Shown here one piece after another: positions 16,685 through 24,000 of a DNA stretch of 64,000 bases. The DNA is from JARRQJ01 sp963761035. Lineage in GTDB: Bacteria > Pseudomonadota > Gammaproteobacteria > DRLM01. Position 1 is the first letter of the stretch, and the number at the start of each line of letters is the position of its first letter. The stretch lies in contig CAVXFH010000002.1 of assembly GCA_963761035.1 (NCBI GenBank), forward strand, positions 1,488,001 through 1,552,000, written 5' to 3'. A model generated the notes under the pieces. It saw nothing but the letters and a program-made list of their open reading frames with translations, ran no database searches and had not been told where the DNA came from. The position numbers and the translations under genes were made by a program.

Positions 16685-18694
16685 GTGAGTCTCAATGCGC
16701 CGCAACGTGCCGCCGTGCGTTACCTGGACGGCCCCCTGCTGGTGCTGGCGGGTGCCGGCAGCGGCAAGACGCGGCTGATCACCCACAAGATCGCCCATCT
16801 CATTAAAGAGTGCGGCATCGCCCCCCCGCACATTGCCGCGGTGACCTTCACCAACAAGGCGGCGCGGGAGATGCAATCCCGGGTCGCCGCCTTGCTGGGC
16901 GGCAAGAAGACCTTGGGGTTACGGGTATCCACCTTTCACAGTCTGGGATTGAGTATCCTACGCCGCGAAACGGCGGCATTGGGTTACCGTCCGGGATTTT
17001 CCATCCTCGACGCCGATGATAGCGTCGGGCTGATCCGCGATCTGTTGCGTAAGGAGTTCAGCGATGACAGCCGGGTAAACGCGGCGCACCGGCAGATATC
17101 CGGTTGGAAGAACGCACTGGTCGATTCCGAGCAGGCGTATGCCCTCGCCGGCGGCGATGCGCCTATGGCGCTGGCGGCGGGTTTATATGAGCAGTATCAG
17201 CGGCATTTGCGGGCCTACAATGCCGTGGACTTCGACGATCTGATTTTCCTGCCGGTGTCGTTATTCAAACAGCGCCCCGACATCCTCGATACCTGGCAAA
17301 ACCGCATTCGCTATCTGCTGGTGGACGAATATCAGGATACCAACCGCGGCCAATATCAATTGGTGCGGGCCCTGACCGGGCCGCGCGGCGCACTCACCGC
17401 GGTGGGCGATGACGATCAGTCGATTTATGCGTGGCGCGGCGCCCAGCCGGAGAATCTGGGCCTGTTGCAGCAGGACTTTCCCAATCTCAAGGTCATCAAG
17501 CTGGAACAGAATTACCGCTCCACCGGCCGCATCCTCAAGGCCGCCAATCGGCTCATTGTCAACAATCCCCACGTCTTCACCAAATCGCTGTGGTGCGAAC
17601 TGGGTTACGGCGATCCGATCCGGGTGCTCGAAACCCGCAACGACGAACACGAGGCGGAGACGGTGGTCTCCGAGATACTCAGCCACAAGTTCAAGCAGCG
17701 CACCGCTTTTAGCGACTATGCCATCCTCTATCGCGGCAACCATCAGGCCAAACTGTTCGAGAAGAGCTTGCGCGAGCAGCGCATCCCCTATTATTTGAGC
17801 GGCGGCGCCTCGTTTTTCAGCCACGGCGAGGTCAAGGACCTCATGGCCTATCTGCGCCTGCTGGTGAATCCCGACGACGACAGCGCCTTTTTGCGGGTGG
17901 TCAACGTGCCGCGCCGCGAGATCGGGCCCACCACCGTGGAGAAGCTCGCCGCCTATGCCGGCGAACGGGGCGTCAGCCTGTTCGCCGGCTGTTTCGAGAT
18001 GGGACTCAAGACCCGGTTGCCGGAACGCGCCGCGGCGCGTCTCGAACAATTCGCCCAATGGCTGGTGGACCTGGGTGATCGCGGCCGGCGCGGCGATCCC
18101 ATCGCCGCGGTACGCGATTTGATCGCCGGCGCCAATTACGAAACCTGGTTGCGCGATACCAGTAAAGACGAAAAGACCGCGGAGCGGCGCGGCGCCAATG
18201 TCCGGGAACTGGTCGCTTGGATGCAGCGCATCGCGGAGCAAACCGCGGACGACAAGACCCTCGCCGATCTGGTGGCGCACATGAGTCTGATGGATATCCT
18301 CGATCGCGACGACGGGGAAAACCAGGCCGATTGCGTCCATCTGTTGACCTTGCACGCCGCCAAAGGTCTGGAATTTCCCCATGTGTTTCTGGCCGGAATG
18401 GAAGAGTCGCTGTTGCCGCATCGTGCCAGCATCGAATCCGGCGACATCGAGGAAGAGCGCCGCCTTGCCTATGTGGGCATCACCCGCGCCCGCAAGACGC
18501 TCACCTTCACCTTTGCCGCCAAACGCAAACGCGGCGGTGAGATGCTGGCGCGGGAACCGAGCCGCTTTCTCGCCGAACTGCCCGCCGAGGACCTGAATTG
18601 GCAAGGCGGCAGCCGCGAGGTCGATCCGACGCAGCGCCAGGAACGCGGCCAGGCCCATCTGAACAATCTGCGCGGTTTGTTGATTTCCGGTTAG
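16685..18694 (+). CDS. rep: ATP-dependent DNA helicase Rep
   Basis: A 669-residue superfamily 1A helicase whose opening (LNAPQRAAVRYLDGPLLVLA) and length match Rep better than UvrD. Walker A is AGAGSGKTR, motif Ia is AAVTFTNKAAREM, motif II is VDEYQDTN, motif III is GDDDQSIYAWRGA and motif VI is YVGITRARKTL. Rep unwinds DNA 3' to 5' and clears proteins ahead of replication forks. The GTG start at 16685 follows CCGAGGTGCCGCC, a weak ribosome site; no nearer ATG would preserve the N-terminus. Confidence 0.95.
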   Translation: MSLNAPQRAAVRYLDGPLLVLAGAGSGKTRLITHKIAHLIKECGIAPPHIAAVTFTNKAAREMQSRVAALLGGKKTLGLRVSTFHSLGLSILRRETAALGYRPGFSILDADDSVGLIRDLLRKEFSDDSRVNAAHRQISGWKNALVDSEQAYALAGGDAPMALAAGLYEQYQRHLRAYNAVDFDDLIFLPVSLFKQRPDILDTWQNRIRYLLVDEYQDTNRGQYQLVRALTGPRGALTAVGDDDQSIYAWRGAQPENLGLLQQDFPNLKVIKLEQNYRSTGRILKAANRLIVNNPHVFTKSLWCELGYGDPIRVLETRNDEHEAETVVSEILSHKFKQRTAFSDYAILYRGNHQAKLFEKSLREQRIPYYLSGGASFFSHGEVKDLMAYLRLLVNPDDDSAFLRVVNVPRREIGPTTVEKLAAYAGERGVSLFAGCFEMGLKTRLPERAAARLEQFAQWLVDLGDRGRRGDPIAAVRDLIAGANYETWLRDTSKDEKTAERRGANVRELVAWMQRIAEQTADDKTLADLVAHMSLMDILDRDDGENQADCVHLLTLHAAKGLEFPHVFLAGMEESLLPHRASIESGDIEEERRLAYVGITRARKTLTFTFAAKRKRGGEMLAREPSRFLAELPAEDLNWQGGSREVDPTQRQERGQAHLNNLRGLLISG

Positions 18695-18791
18695 CGATGC
18701 AGCGTCGTCGGAAGGCTCGTCGCCGGTCAGGCATCGAGTCTCGCGAGCGCCATCACATTCGCCATGGACAGCAACGTACCTTGCAACATAC

Positions 18792-18811
18792 CGCTTGACA
18801 TTTGTCAAGCG
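18792..18811. repeat. Perfect 9-bp inverted repeat, operator-like
   Basis: CGCTTGACA (18792-18800), spacer TT, TGTCAAGCG (18803-18811). The left arm contains TTGACA, the consensus -35 hexamer. Immediately downstream is a second palindrome, TTAGGCCTAA (18823-18832), flanked by GTATTT and AAATAC. No convincing -10 is placed 16-18 bases from the TTGACA. Confidence 0.6.
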
Positions 18812-19153
18812 ACGTATTTTACTTAGGCCTAAATACCTCCTCGGGGGGGTGACCATGGTAGATACGGGAGTGGATGCCCGTGAGATTATTGTGATCATAA
18901 GACCCGAGCGGCCCCGAAGCTTACCCCGGCGCCGTAGCAGTCCCGCCACCGCCGCCATTTATCGCCCCAATTTGTTTTGCTCACTTTCCCCGTTCTTTAC
19001 GCGGCATCGCCGAGGACAGGGAGCGCGTTTTGTTTCCACCTTCTTGGCGAGTGCCCGCGCAGTGTTCCGCGCCGCCGCTTTTCGAATTCAAGCCTACGCT
19101 GAGTCGCAAAGGGATTTGCCCAACAGGGACACGAATCTTTTGTTTTCAAAGTT

Positions 19154-19288
19154 ACCATCCCGGCCCCGATGGGGGCATTCTTCAACGACGAGGAGGGGAG
19201 AGGAGATTTCCCTCCTTCCCAAGGATGGAGAAAGGGACACAGGAGTGTCCCTTTCTTTTAAGAAGAGGTGGCCTGGGGCCGGGATGGT
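19154..19288. repeat. Nested inverted-repeat element (MITE-like)
   Basis: The outer arms are a perfect 14-bp inverted repeat, ACCATCCCGGCCCC (19154-19167) and GGGGCCGGGATGGT (19275-19288), enclosing 107 bases. Inside lies a second perfect hairpin with 11-bp arms (19230-19240 and 19245-19255, loop AGGA) followed by TTTT. No target-site duplication is evident at the ends. It has no coding capacity. It could be a small non-autonomous mobile element or an interspersed extragenic repeat. Confidence 0.55.
19230..19259 (+). terminator. Perfect 11-bp hairpin followed by T-run
   Basis: GAAAGGGACAC, loop AGGA, GTGTCCCTTTC, then TTTT. It would act as an intrinsic terminator for rightward transcripts coming from rep. 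It is embedded in the larger inverted repeat, so its primary role may be part of that element. Confidence 0.5.
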
Positions 19289-19424
19289 CCCCTCTGCCTT
19301 GATAGGCAAGGGGTAGATGTAAGCGGTGGAGTTTAAGGCCGGTTCGCGGCGGCGGACTCCAAGGAGATACGGCATCGCACCCTGGAACTGGGAATATCCT
19401 CAGGGTCGCAATGGAGGAAACGGA

Positions 19425-20528
19425 ATGAATGTAATTGCCATCGTTAACCAAAAGGGCGGGTGCGGGAAGACCACCTTCGCCATCAATCTGGCGGCATGCC
19501 TGGGGCGCAAAGGACTGCGCGTACTGCTGATCGATATGGATGCCCAAGGTCATTGCGCGCTGGGGCTGGGCGCGAAACCGGAGGCTAACTGGTCGAGTTT
19601 ATACGAAGTGTTCATGGGCGACCTGGAATTGTCCGACATCATCGTCCCTGCCGTGGCGGAGGGCGTGGACCTGGTGCCGGGTTTGCCCGATCTCGCCTTC
19701 GTCGAACAGCGTTTGGCCTATCGCCAAAACCCGGAAACCGAACTGTTCAAGCAACTGGCGATGTTGGGCGGGCGCTATGACTACGTGGTATTGGACAGCC
19801 ATCTGGCCTTCGGCATGCTGTCCTTCAACGCCATACGCGCCGCCAATCAAGTGCTCATTCCCATCGAACTCAGTTCGTTCGCCCTGGACGGTATCGTCCG
19901 GGTACGCGAAGTCGTGACCCAGATGTGCGAACGTCACGGCGGCTATGTGGAGATCAATGTCGCGCCGTCGCGGGTCAATACCCGCACCCGGCTGGGCAAT
20001 CGGCTGCTGGCTGAATTGCAGCGCGATCTGGCGGAAGAACTGCTGCCGGTCACGGTGCGGGAAAGCGTGCGGGTGCGCGAGGCGGCAAGCGCGGGCCGAC
20101 CGATCATCGACTATGCCCCGAAATCGCCGGTCGCCGCGGACTTCATCCACCTGGCGGAGATCTTGACCGGTGAAATTGATTCGACAGCGGAGCAGGAGAC
20201 CTTGGCGCGAATCAGATCCCTGCGCGTACCCGATCTGGATTTGAGCGAGAGCATCGACGGCGGCGGCGAACGGCGGGTGGTATTGAGCTATCATCATTTC
20301 GACGGACAAAACCTGCAGATCGCGGGCGACTTCAATGACTGGATACCGGATGACCGTGTTGAGACCCGTTCCTTCAACGGCACGGTGCAGAAGGTACTCA
20401 AAGTCCCGCCGGGCGCCTACCAATATAGAGTGATCATCGACGGCGAATGGCAGGAAGATCCGGTGAACCCGGTGCGGGTGCCCAACGAGCTGGGCGGCAC
20501 CAATTCATTGTTGCGGGTCATCCCTTAA
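19425..20528 (+). CDS. ParA/MinD-like ATPase with C-terminal CBM48 glycogen-binding domain
   Basis: A 367-residue protein. Residues 1 to about 255 are a ParA/Soj-type ATPase: deviant Walker A QKGGCGKTT with signature lysine K10 and K15, Walker A' LLIDMDAQGH, and a Walker B strand YVVLDSH where classical ParA has DxPP. Residues about 285-367 match the AMPK-beta/CBM48 fold: NLQIAGDFNDW, then VPPGAYQYRVIIDGEWQEDP, then GGTNSLLRVIP, keeping both tryptophans expected to stack on alpha-glucan. No parB gene or parS-like repeat is nearby. ATG 19425 has GGAGG seven bases upstream. Function inferred: dynamic positioning or regulation of a glycogen-associated cargo. A terminator follows. Confidence 0.88.
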   Translation: MNVIAIVNQKGGCGKTTFAINLAACLGRKGLRVLLIDMDAQGHCALGLGAKPEANWSSLYEVFMGDLELSDIIVPAVAEGVDLVPGLPDLAFVEQRLAYRQNPETELFKQLAMLGGRYDYVVLDSHLAFGMLSFNAIRAANQVLIPIELSSFALDGIVRVREVVTQMCERHGGYVEINVAPSRVNTRTRLGNRLLAELQRDLAEELLPVTVRESVRVREAASAGRPIIDYAPKSPVAADFIHLAEILTGEIDSTAEQETLARIRSLRVPDLDLSESIDGGGERRVVLSYHHFDGQNLQIAGDFNDWIPDDRVETRSFNGTVQKVLKVPPGAYQYRVIIDGEWQEDPVNPVRVPNELGGTNSLLRVIP

Positions 20529-20593
20529 CAACAATAACCGTCGCATCAAGACGGAATCCAAAAGCAATAACAATCCTGGTGCAGTCCCCTTTC

Positions 20594-20620
20594 TGTCCCC
20601 GCCTCGGCGGGGACAATTTT
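20594..20620 (+). terminator. Intrinsic terminator after the ParA-CBM48 gene
   Basis: TGTCCCCGCC (20594-20603), TC, GGCGGGGACA (20606-20615), followed by ATTTTG. The stem is a perfect 10-bp GC-rich inverted repeat. The T-run is short but the stem is strong. Confidence 0.65.
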
Positions 20621-20792
20621 GTGGGCGGCCGGATGTCGGATAATGCCCTGCCCAATTTCTCCCTAAATTCAACTCATGATTGACCATAACGCAGAAAATT
20701 GACAGCGACTACTTTATAGAAGGTTGACTGGTCGGCGAGCTGCGACATTACGTGTATTATTATATTTTTCCAGCAACCAACGGAGAGCAGTC

Positions 20793-21080
20793 ATGGCAAA
20801 TGAGGGTTATCACGAACCGATCGCGGAACTGAGCGATGCGACACGGGATATGCACCGGGCGATTACGTCCTTGATGGAGGAATTGGAGGCGATCGACTGG
20901 TATAACCAGCGCGTCGATGCGTGTAACGATCCGGCGCTTAAGGCGATACTCGCGCACAACCGCGATGAAGAAAAGGAACATGCGGCCATGGTGTTGGAAT
21001 GGATACGCCGGCAAGACCCGACGCTTGATAAAGAGTTGAAAGATTATTTATTCACAACAAAGTCCATTGCCCATAAGTGA
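20793..21080 (+). CDS. Encapsulated-ferritin-like protein (EncFtn family), no encapsulin partner
   Basis: A 95-residue, two-helix protein closely resembling the ferroxidase domain of encapsulated ferritins (Rhodospirillum rubrum EncFtn type): HRAITSLMEELEAIDWYNQR and ILAHNRDEEKEHAAMVLEW. The candidate iron ligands are Glu30/Glu32 and Glu59/Glu62/His63; EncFtn forms its di-iron site only after oligomerising. It ends ...YLFTTKSIAHK and lacks the C-terminal encapsulin-targeting tail, and no encapsulin gene is next to it. ATG 20793 is preceded by GGAGAGCAGTC. The likely role is iron oxidation/storage or iron stress protection (inference). The upstream AT-rich leader contains TTGACT (20724), but I could not place a matching -10. 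Confidence 0.85.
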   Translation: MANEGYHEPIAELSDATRDMHRAITSLMEELEAIDWYNQRVDACNDPALKAILAHNRDEEKEHAAMVLEWIRRQDPTLDKELKDYLFTTKSIAHK

Positions 21081-21395
21081 CAAAGGACTAACAAGGCAAA
21101 CCCTCTTTAATTCTCGACGATGCGCCTCGCGGGAACAGCTGGATTCCTTGCTGAATGGTGGAACGCAATTGCCCGGTTTATCAGGCCGCGGCGCATGCGC
21201 CGCGGTTCACGCTGTTTATCGACGTTGGGAGGGCTGAAATTTCCCGTTGCCGGGTGTGGCGCCGTATGGTGACGAACACCCGCCTAATCCATTTCTCCTG
21301 AAAATGCAACGCATTCATAAAAAATTCATCCAATCATCACGGGAAAGACACACGGCCGGTCGATAGTACATACATATAAAACATGGGTAGGTTTC
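21081..21395. other. Intergenic region with a 20-bp palindrome
   Basis: About 315 bases with no gene that I can support. It contains the palindrome at 21186-21205 and, just before the PAP2 gene, an AT-rich TACATATAAA that could be a -10 region without a good -35. Confidence 0.5.
21186..21205. repeat. Perfect 20-bp GC-rich palindrome
   Basis: CCGCGGCGCATGCGCCGCGG reads the same on both strands. As RNA it forms a 10-bp stem with effectively no loop and no T-run follows, so it is not a standard terminator. Confidence 0.7.
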
Positions 21396-21929
21396 ATGCG
21401 AATGTATTCCGCTTTCAAACGCATGGAAGGCCGGGAACTGGCGCTGTGCGAGTTATGCAATCGCGCTTGCCGTCATCCCATCATTAAAAGGATCTTCGTT
21501 GCCGCCAGCCGGCTGGGTAACGGCGTGTTCTGGTATGCGCTGATGGTCATGCTGCCCCTGTGGTACGGCATGGACGCGTTGCAGGCCTCCATGCATATGT
21601 TCTTCGTGGGCATGACCGGGCTGGCGCTGTACAAGTATCTGAAATCGCACTTGGTGCGGCAGCGGCCTTATATCCTGCACGGCGGCATCACCCTCGGCAC
21701 CGCGCCGCTGGACCACTACAGTTTTCCTTCCGGCCATACACTGCATGCGGTTGCCTTTACTCTCGTGGCCTTGGCCTATTATCCGCACCTTGCCTGGCTG
21801 TTGATTCCCTTTGCCGGTTTGGTGGCCCTGTCACGGGTAATCCTGGGATTGCATTATCCCTCCGATGTACTGGCCGGTGCCGCGATCGGCGCCTTATTGG
21901 CGCGGGGCAGTTTCATACTTCTGGCATGA
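21396..21929 (+). CDS. PAP2-family membrane phosphatase
   Basis: A 177-residue integral membrane protein with the three-part PAP2 signature: KSHLVRQRP (KxxxxxxRP), FPSGHTLHAVA (PSGH) and SRVILGLHYPSDVLAG (SRxxxxxHxxxD). Four or five hydrophobic helices surround these motifs. Enzymes of this family dephosphorylate lipid phosphates such as phosphatidic acid, PGP or undecaprenyl pyrophosphate; the substrate is not identifiable here. A glycosyltransferase follows after 54 bases, suggesting a shared role in glycolipid or envelope metabolism (inference). Confidence 0.9.
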   Translation: MRMYSAFKRMEGRELALCELCNRACRHPIIKRIFVAASRLGNGVFWYALMVMLPLWYGMDALQASMHMFFVGMTGLALYKYLKSHLVRQRPYILHGGITLGTAPLDHYSFPSGHTLHAVAFTLVALAYYPHLAWLLIPFAGLVALSRVILGLHYPSDVLAGAAIGALLARGSFILLA

Positions 21930-21983
21930 AGATTAATCGATCTCCGTCGGCGGATTGATATCCTGGGGCGACATTCAAGACGC

Positions 21984-23168
21984 ATGCGCATCCTCTTTAT
22001 CTCCGATGTCTTCTTTCCGCGCGTCAACGGTGTTTCCACTTCCATGCAGACGTTTTGGCGCGAATTGCAGCGCCTCGGCCATGACGTCAAAGTTATCGCC
22101 CCCGACTACGGGCAGAACGACGGCGGCGATGACCGTCTGATCCGCATCCCGTCGCGCGCGGTATGGCTCGATCCCGAGGACCGCATGATGCGACGGCGTC
22201 CCATACTCGACCTCAGTGAGGCGCTGCGGCGCCAGAACTTCGATCTCGTCCACATTCAGACGCCCTTCGTCGCCCACTATACCGGGGTAGAGATAGCGCG
22301 GCGTCTCGATATTCCGTGCCTGGAGACCTATCACACCTTTTTCGAGGAATATCTTTATCACTATGTGCCGTTCCTGCCCAGGTCATGGACTCGTTATGCG
22401 GCGCGGCGCTTTTCCCGCGCGCAATGCAACGAGGTGGATGCGGTGGTGGTACCGTCCACCGCGATGCGCGAGGTGCTGGTCGGCTACGGCGTGAGCACCC
22501 GCATGGAGATACTGCCTACCGGCATCGAACTGGAATGCTTTAGCGGCGGCGACGGGACGCGCTTTCGCGCGGCGCACGGTATCGCACCCGAGCGGCCGCT
22601 GATGCTGCATGTCGGGCGGGTGGCATTCGAAAAGAACATCGGATTCCTGTTGCGGGTGTTGTGTCACGTTCGTGCGTCGCATCCGGATGTGCTGTTCGTC
22701 ATCGCCGGGGAGGGTCCGGCGCGGCAGGCTTTGCGCCGCGAGGCGCGGGACTTGGAGGTTCTGGACAATGTGATGTTCGTGGGCAACATGGATCGCGAGA
22801 CGGGACTGCTTGATTGTTATCGGGCGGCCAACGTAAAGATATTTGCCTCCCGCACCGAGACGCAAGGCCTGGTATTGTTGGAGGCCATGGCCTTGGGGGT
22901 GCCGGTGGTGTCCACGGCGATCATGGGGACCAAGGATGTGCTGCAACCGGGATGCGGCGCGCAGGTGGTCGCGGAAGACGAAGAACAATTCGCGGCGGCC
23001 GTTGCACGCGTACTAGGCGATCGCGATCTGGCAAAACGGCTCAGTGACGCCGGCAAATCCTACGTTAGCTCGTGGTCCGCCCCCGCACTCGCCCAGCGTA
23101 TGGAAAATCTGTATGGACGTCTCCTTGCCGATCAAAAGTCCCGTCCGGCGTTGCAAACGGAACCCTGA
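21984..23168 (+). CDS. GT4-family glycosyltransferase
   Basis: A 394-residue GT-B glycosyltransferase. The N-terminus MRILFISDVFFPRVNGVSTS and the DLVHIQTPF segment are typical of family 4 enzymes that glycosylate diacylglycerol, phosphatidylinositol-like or mannosyl acceptors. The C-terminal nucleotide-sugar site includes LHVGRVAFEKNIGFLLRV and ETQGLVLLEAMALGVPVV (E-x7-E). There are no membrane segments, so it would act at the cytoplasmic face of the membrane. The neighbouring PAP2 phosphatase supports lipid glycosylation, but the acceptor is unknown. Confidence 0.88.
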   Translation: MRILFISDVFFPRVNGVSTSMQTFWRELQRLGHDVKVIAPDYGQNDGGDDRLIRIPSRAVWLDPEDRMMRRRPILDLSEALRRQNFDLVHIQTPFVAHYTGVEIARRLDIPCLETYHTFFEEYLYHYVPFLPRSWTRYAARRFSRAQCNEVDAVVVPSTAMREVLVGYGVSTRMEILPTGIELECFSGGDGTRFRAAHGIAPERPLMLHVGRVAFEKNIGFLLRVLCHVRASHPDVLFVIAGEGPARQALRREARDLEVLDNVMFVGNMDRETGLLDCYRAANVKIFASRTETQGLVLLEAMALGVPVVSTAIMGTKDVLQPGCGAQVVAEDEEQFAAAVARVLGDRDLAKRLSDAGKSYVSSWSAPALAQRMENLYGRLLADQKSRPALQTEP

Positions 23169-23313
23169 GACTAAACGAGCGTGACCGCATTGGCGCGCGT
23201 GCGGTGACGGATGTCGGAAAGATTTTTGCGGACTGCTTGCCTAAGTCCCTAAGAAGGCTACAATAGCGGCGATAACGCGGGCCGGCCGCGAATACGTGGA
23301 TTGAATAGTAAGT

Positions 23314-23850
23314 ATGCTGAAAAAAATTGAAACCGGGCTCGAAGGCCTTATCTTTACCAGCCGTTGGTTGCTTGCGCCATTCTATATAGGTTTGGTGGGC
23401 GCGGTGATCTTGCTCCTGGTCAAGTTCTGCCAAGAGTTCATTCACGTGGCTCCGCATATCCTGGTTTCTTCCGAAGGTGACGCCATCCTCGCGATACTGA
23501 CGCTGGTGGATATGTCGTTGGTCGCCAATCTATTGCTCATCATCATTTTCAGCGGCTATGAAAATTTTGTCTCCAAGATCGATGCCGCCGGCCACGAAGA
23601 CAAGCCGGAGTGGATGGGCAAGGTGGATTTTTCCGCCTTAAAGCTGAAACTCATCGCCTCCATCGTCGCTATTTCCGCGATCGAACTGCTCAAGGCCTTC
23701 GTCAATATGGAGAAAATACTGGCTCCCGAGTCGGGTTCGGGTGAAACAGTATTGCTGTGGAAGGTCATCATTCACGTCGTGCTGGTGATTTCCGGCGTGT
23801 TATTTGCCGTCATGGATAGGATCGCTGAGCCAAATGACGGGCATCATTGA
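23314..23850 (+). CDS. UPF0114/YqhA-family membrane protein
   Basis: A 178-residue protein with three or four membrane helices, matching the YqhA family (E. coli YqhA): FTSRWLLAPFYIGLVGAVILL, then IFSGYENFVSKID and LKLIASIVAISAIELLKAF. The family has no settled function. It stands alone between the glycosyltransferase and the antiporter. A short AT palindrome (TGATTAAAAAATCA) sits right at the stop codon but is too weak to call a terminator. Confidence 0.9.
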   Translation: MLKKIETGLEGLIFTSRWLLAPFYIGLVGAVILLLVKFCQEFIHVAPHILVSSEGDAILAILTLVDMSLVANLLLIIIFSGYENFVSKIDAAGHEDKPEWMGKVDFSALKLKLIASIVAISAIELLKAFVNMEKILAPESGSGETVLLWKVIIHVVLVISGVLFAVMDRIAEPNDGHH

Positions 23851-24000
23851 TTAAAAAATCATCGTCGTTAAGACAACTTTTCTTGATGCTCCTCGCTAAT
23901 CAGGCCATGATTGCCGTGTTCGCCGACGAAGGAAGGTATGGCCGTCAATTTTATTATGTTTGCGGAACAAACGCATAGTATTCCGTAGAAAGCGCAGTGC

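Larger units (their letters stand above)
18695..19424. other. Repeat-rich non-coding region between rep and the ParA-like gene
   Basis: About 730 bases. A 173-codon open frame (18795-19316) crosses it, but its translation is Arg/Pro/Ser-rich, has no recognisable domain and runs through an inverted-repeat element, so I do not call a gene. The stretch holds a palindrome pair (18792-18836) and a nested inverted-repeat element (19154-19288), listed separately. Confidence 0.6.

Noticed and set aside
17261..18958. 565-codon open frame antisense to rep
   Set aside because: Rep motifs I, II, III and VI are all intact on the plus strand; the antisense translation has no recognisable family.
18795..19316. 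173-codon frame between rep and the ParA-like gene
   Set aside because: Its translation is Arg/Ser/Pro-rich without a domain and passes through the inverted-repeat element; no strong ribosome site. Kept as non-coding.
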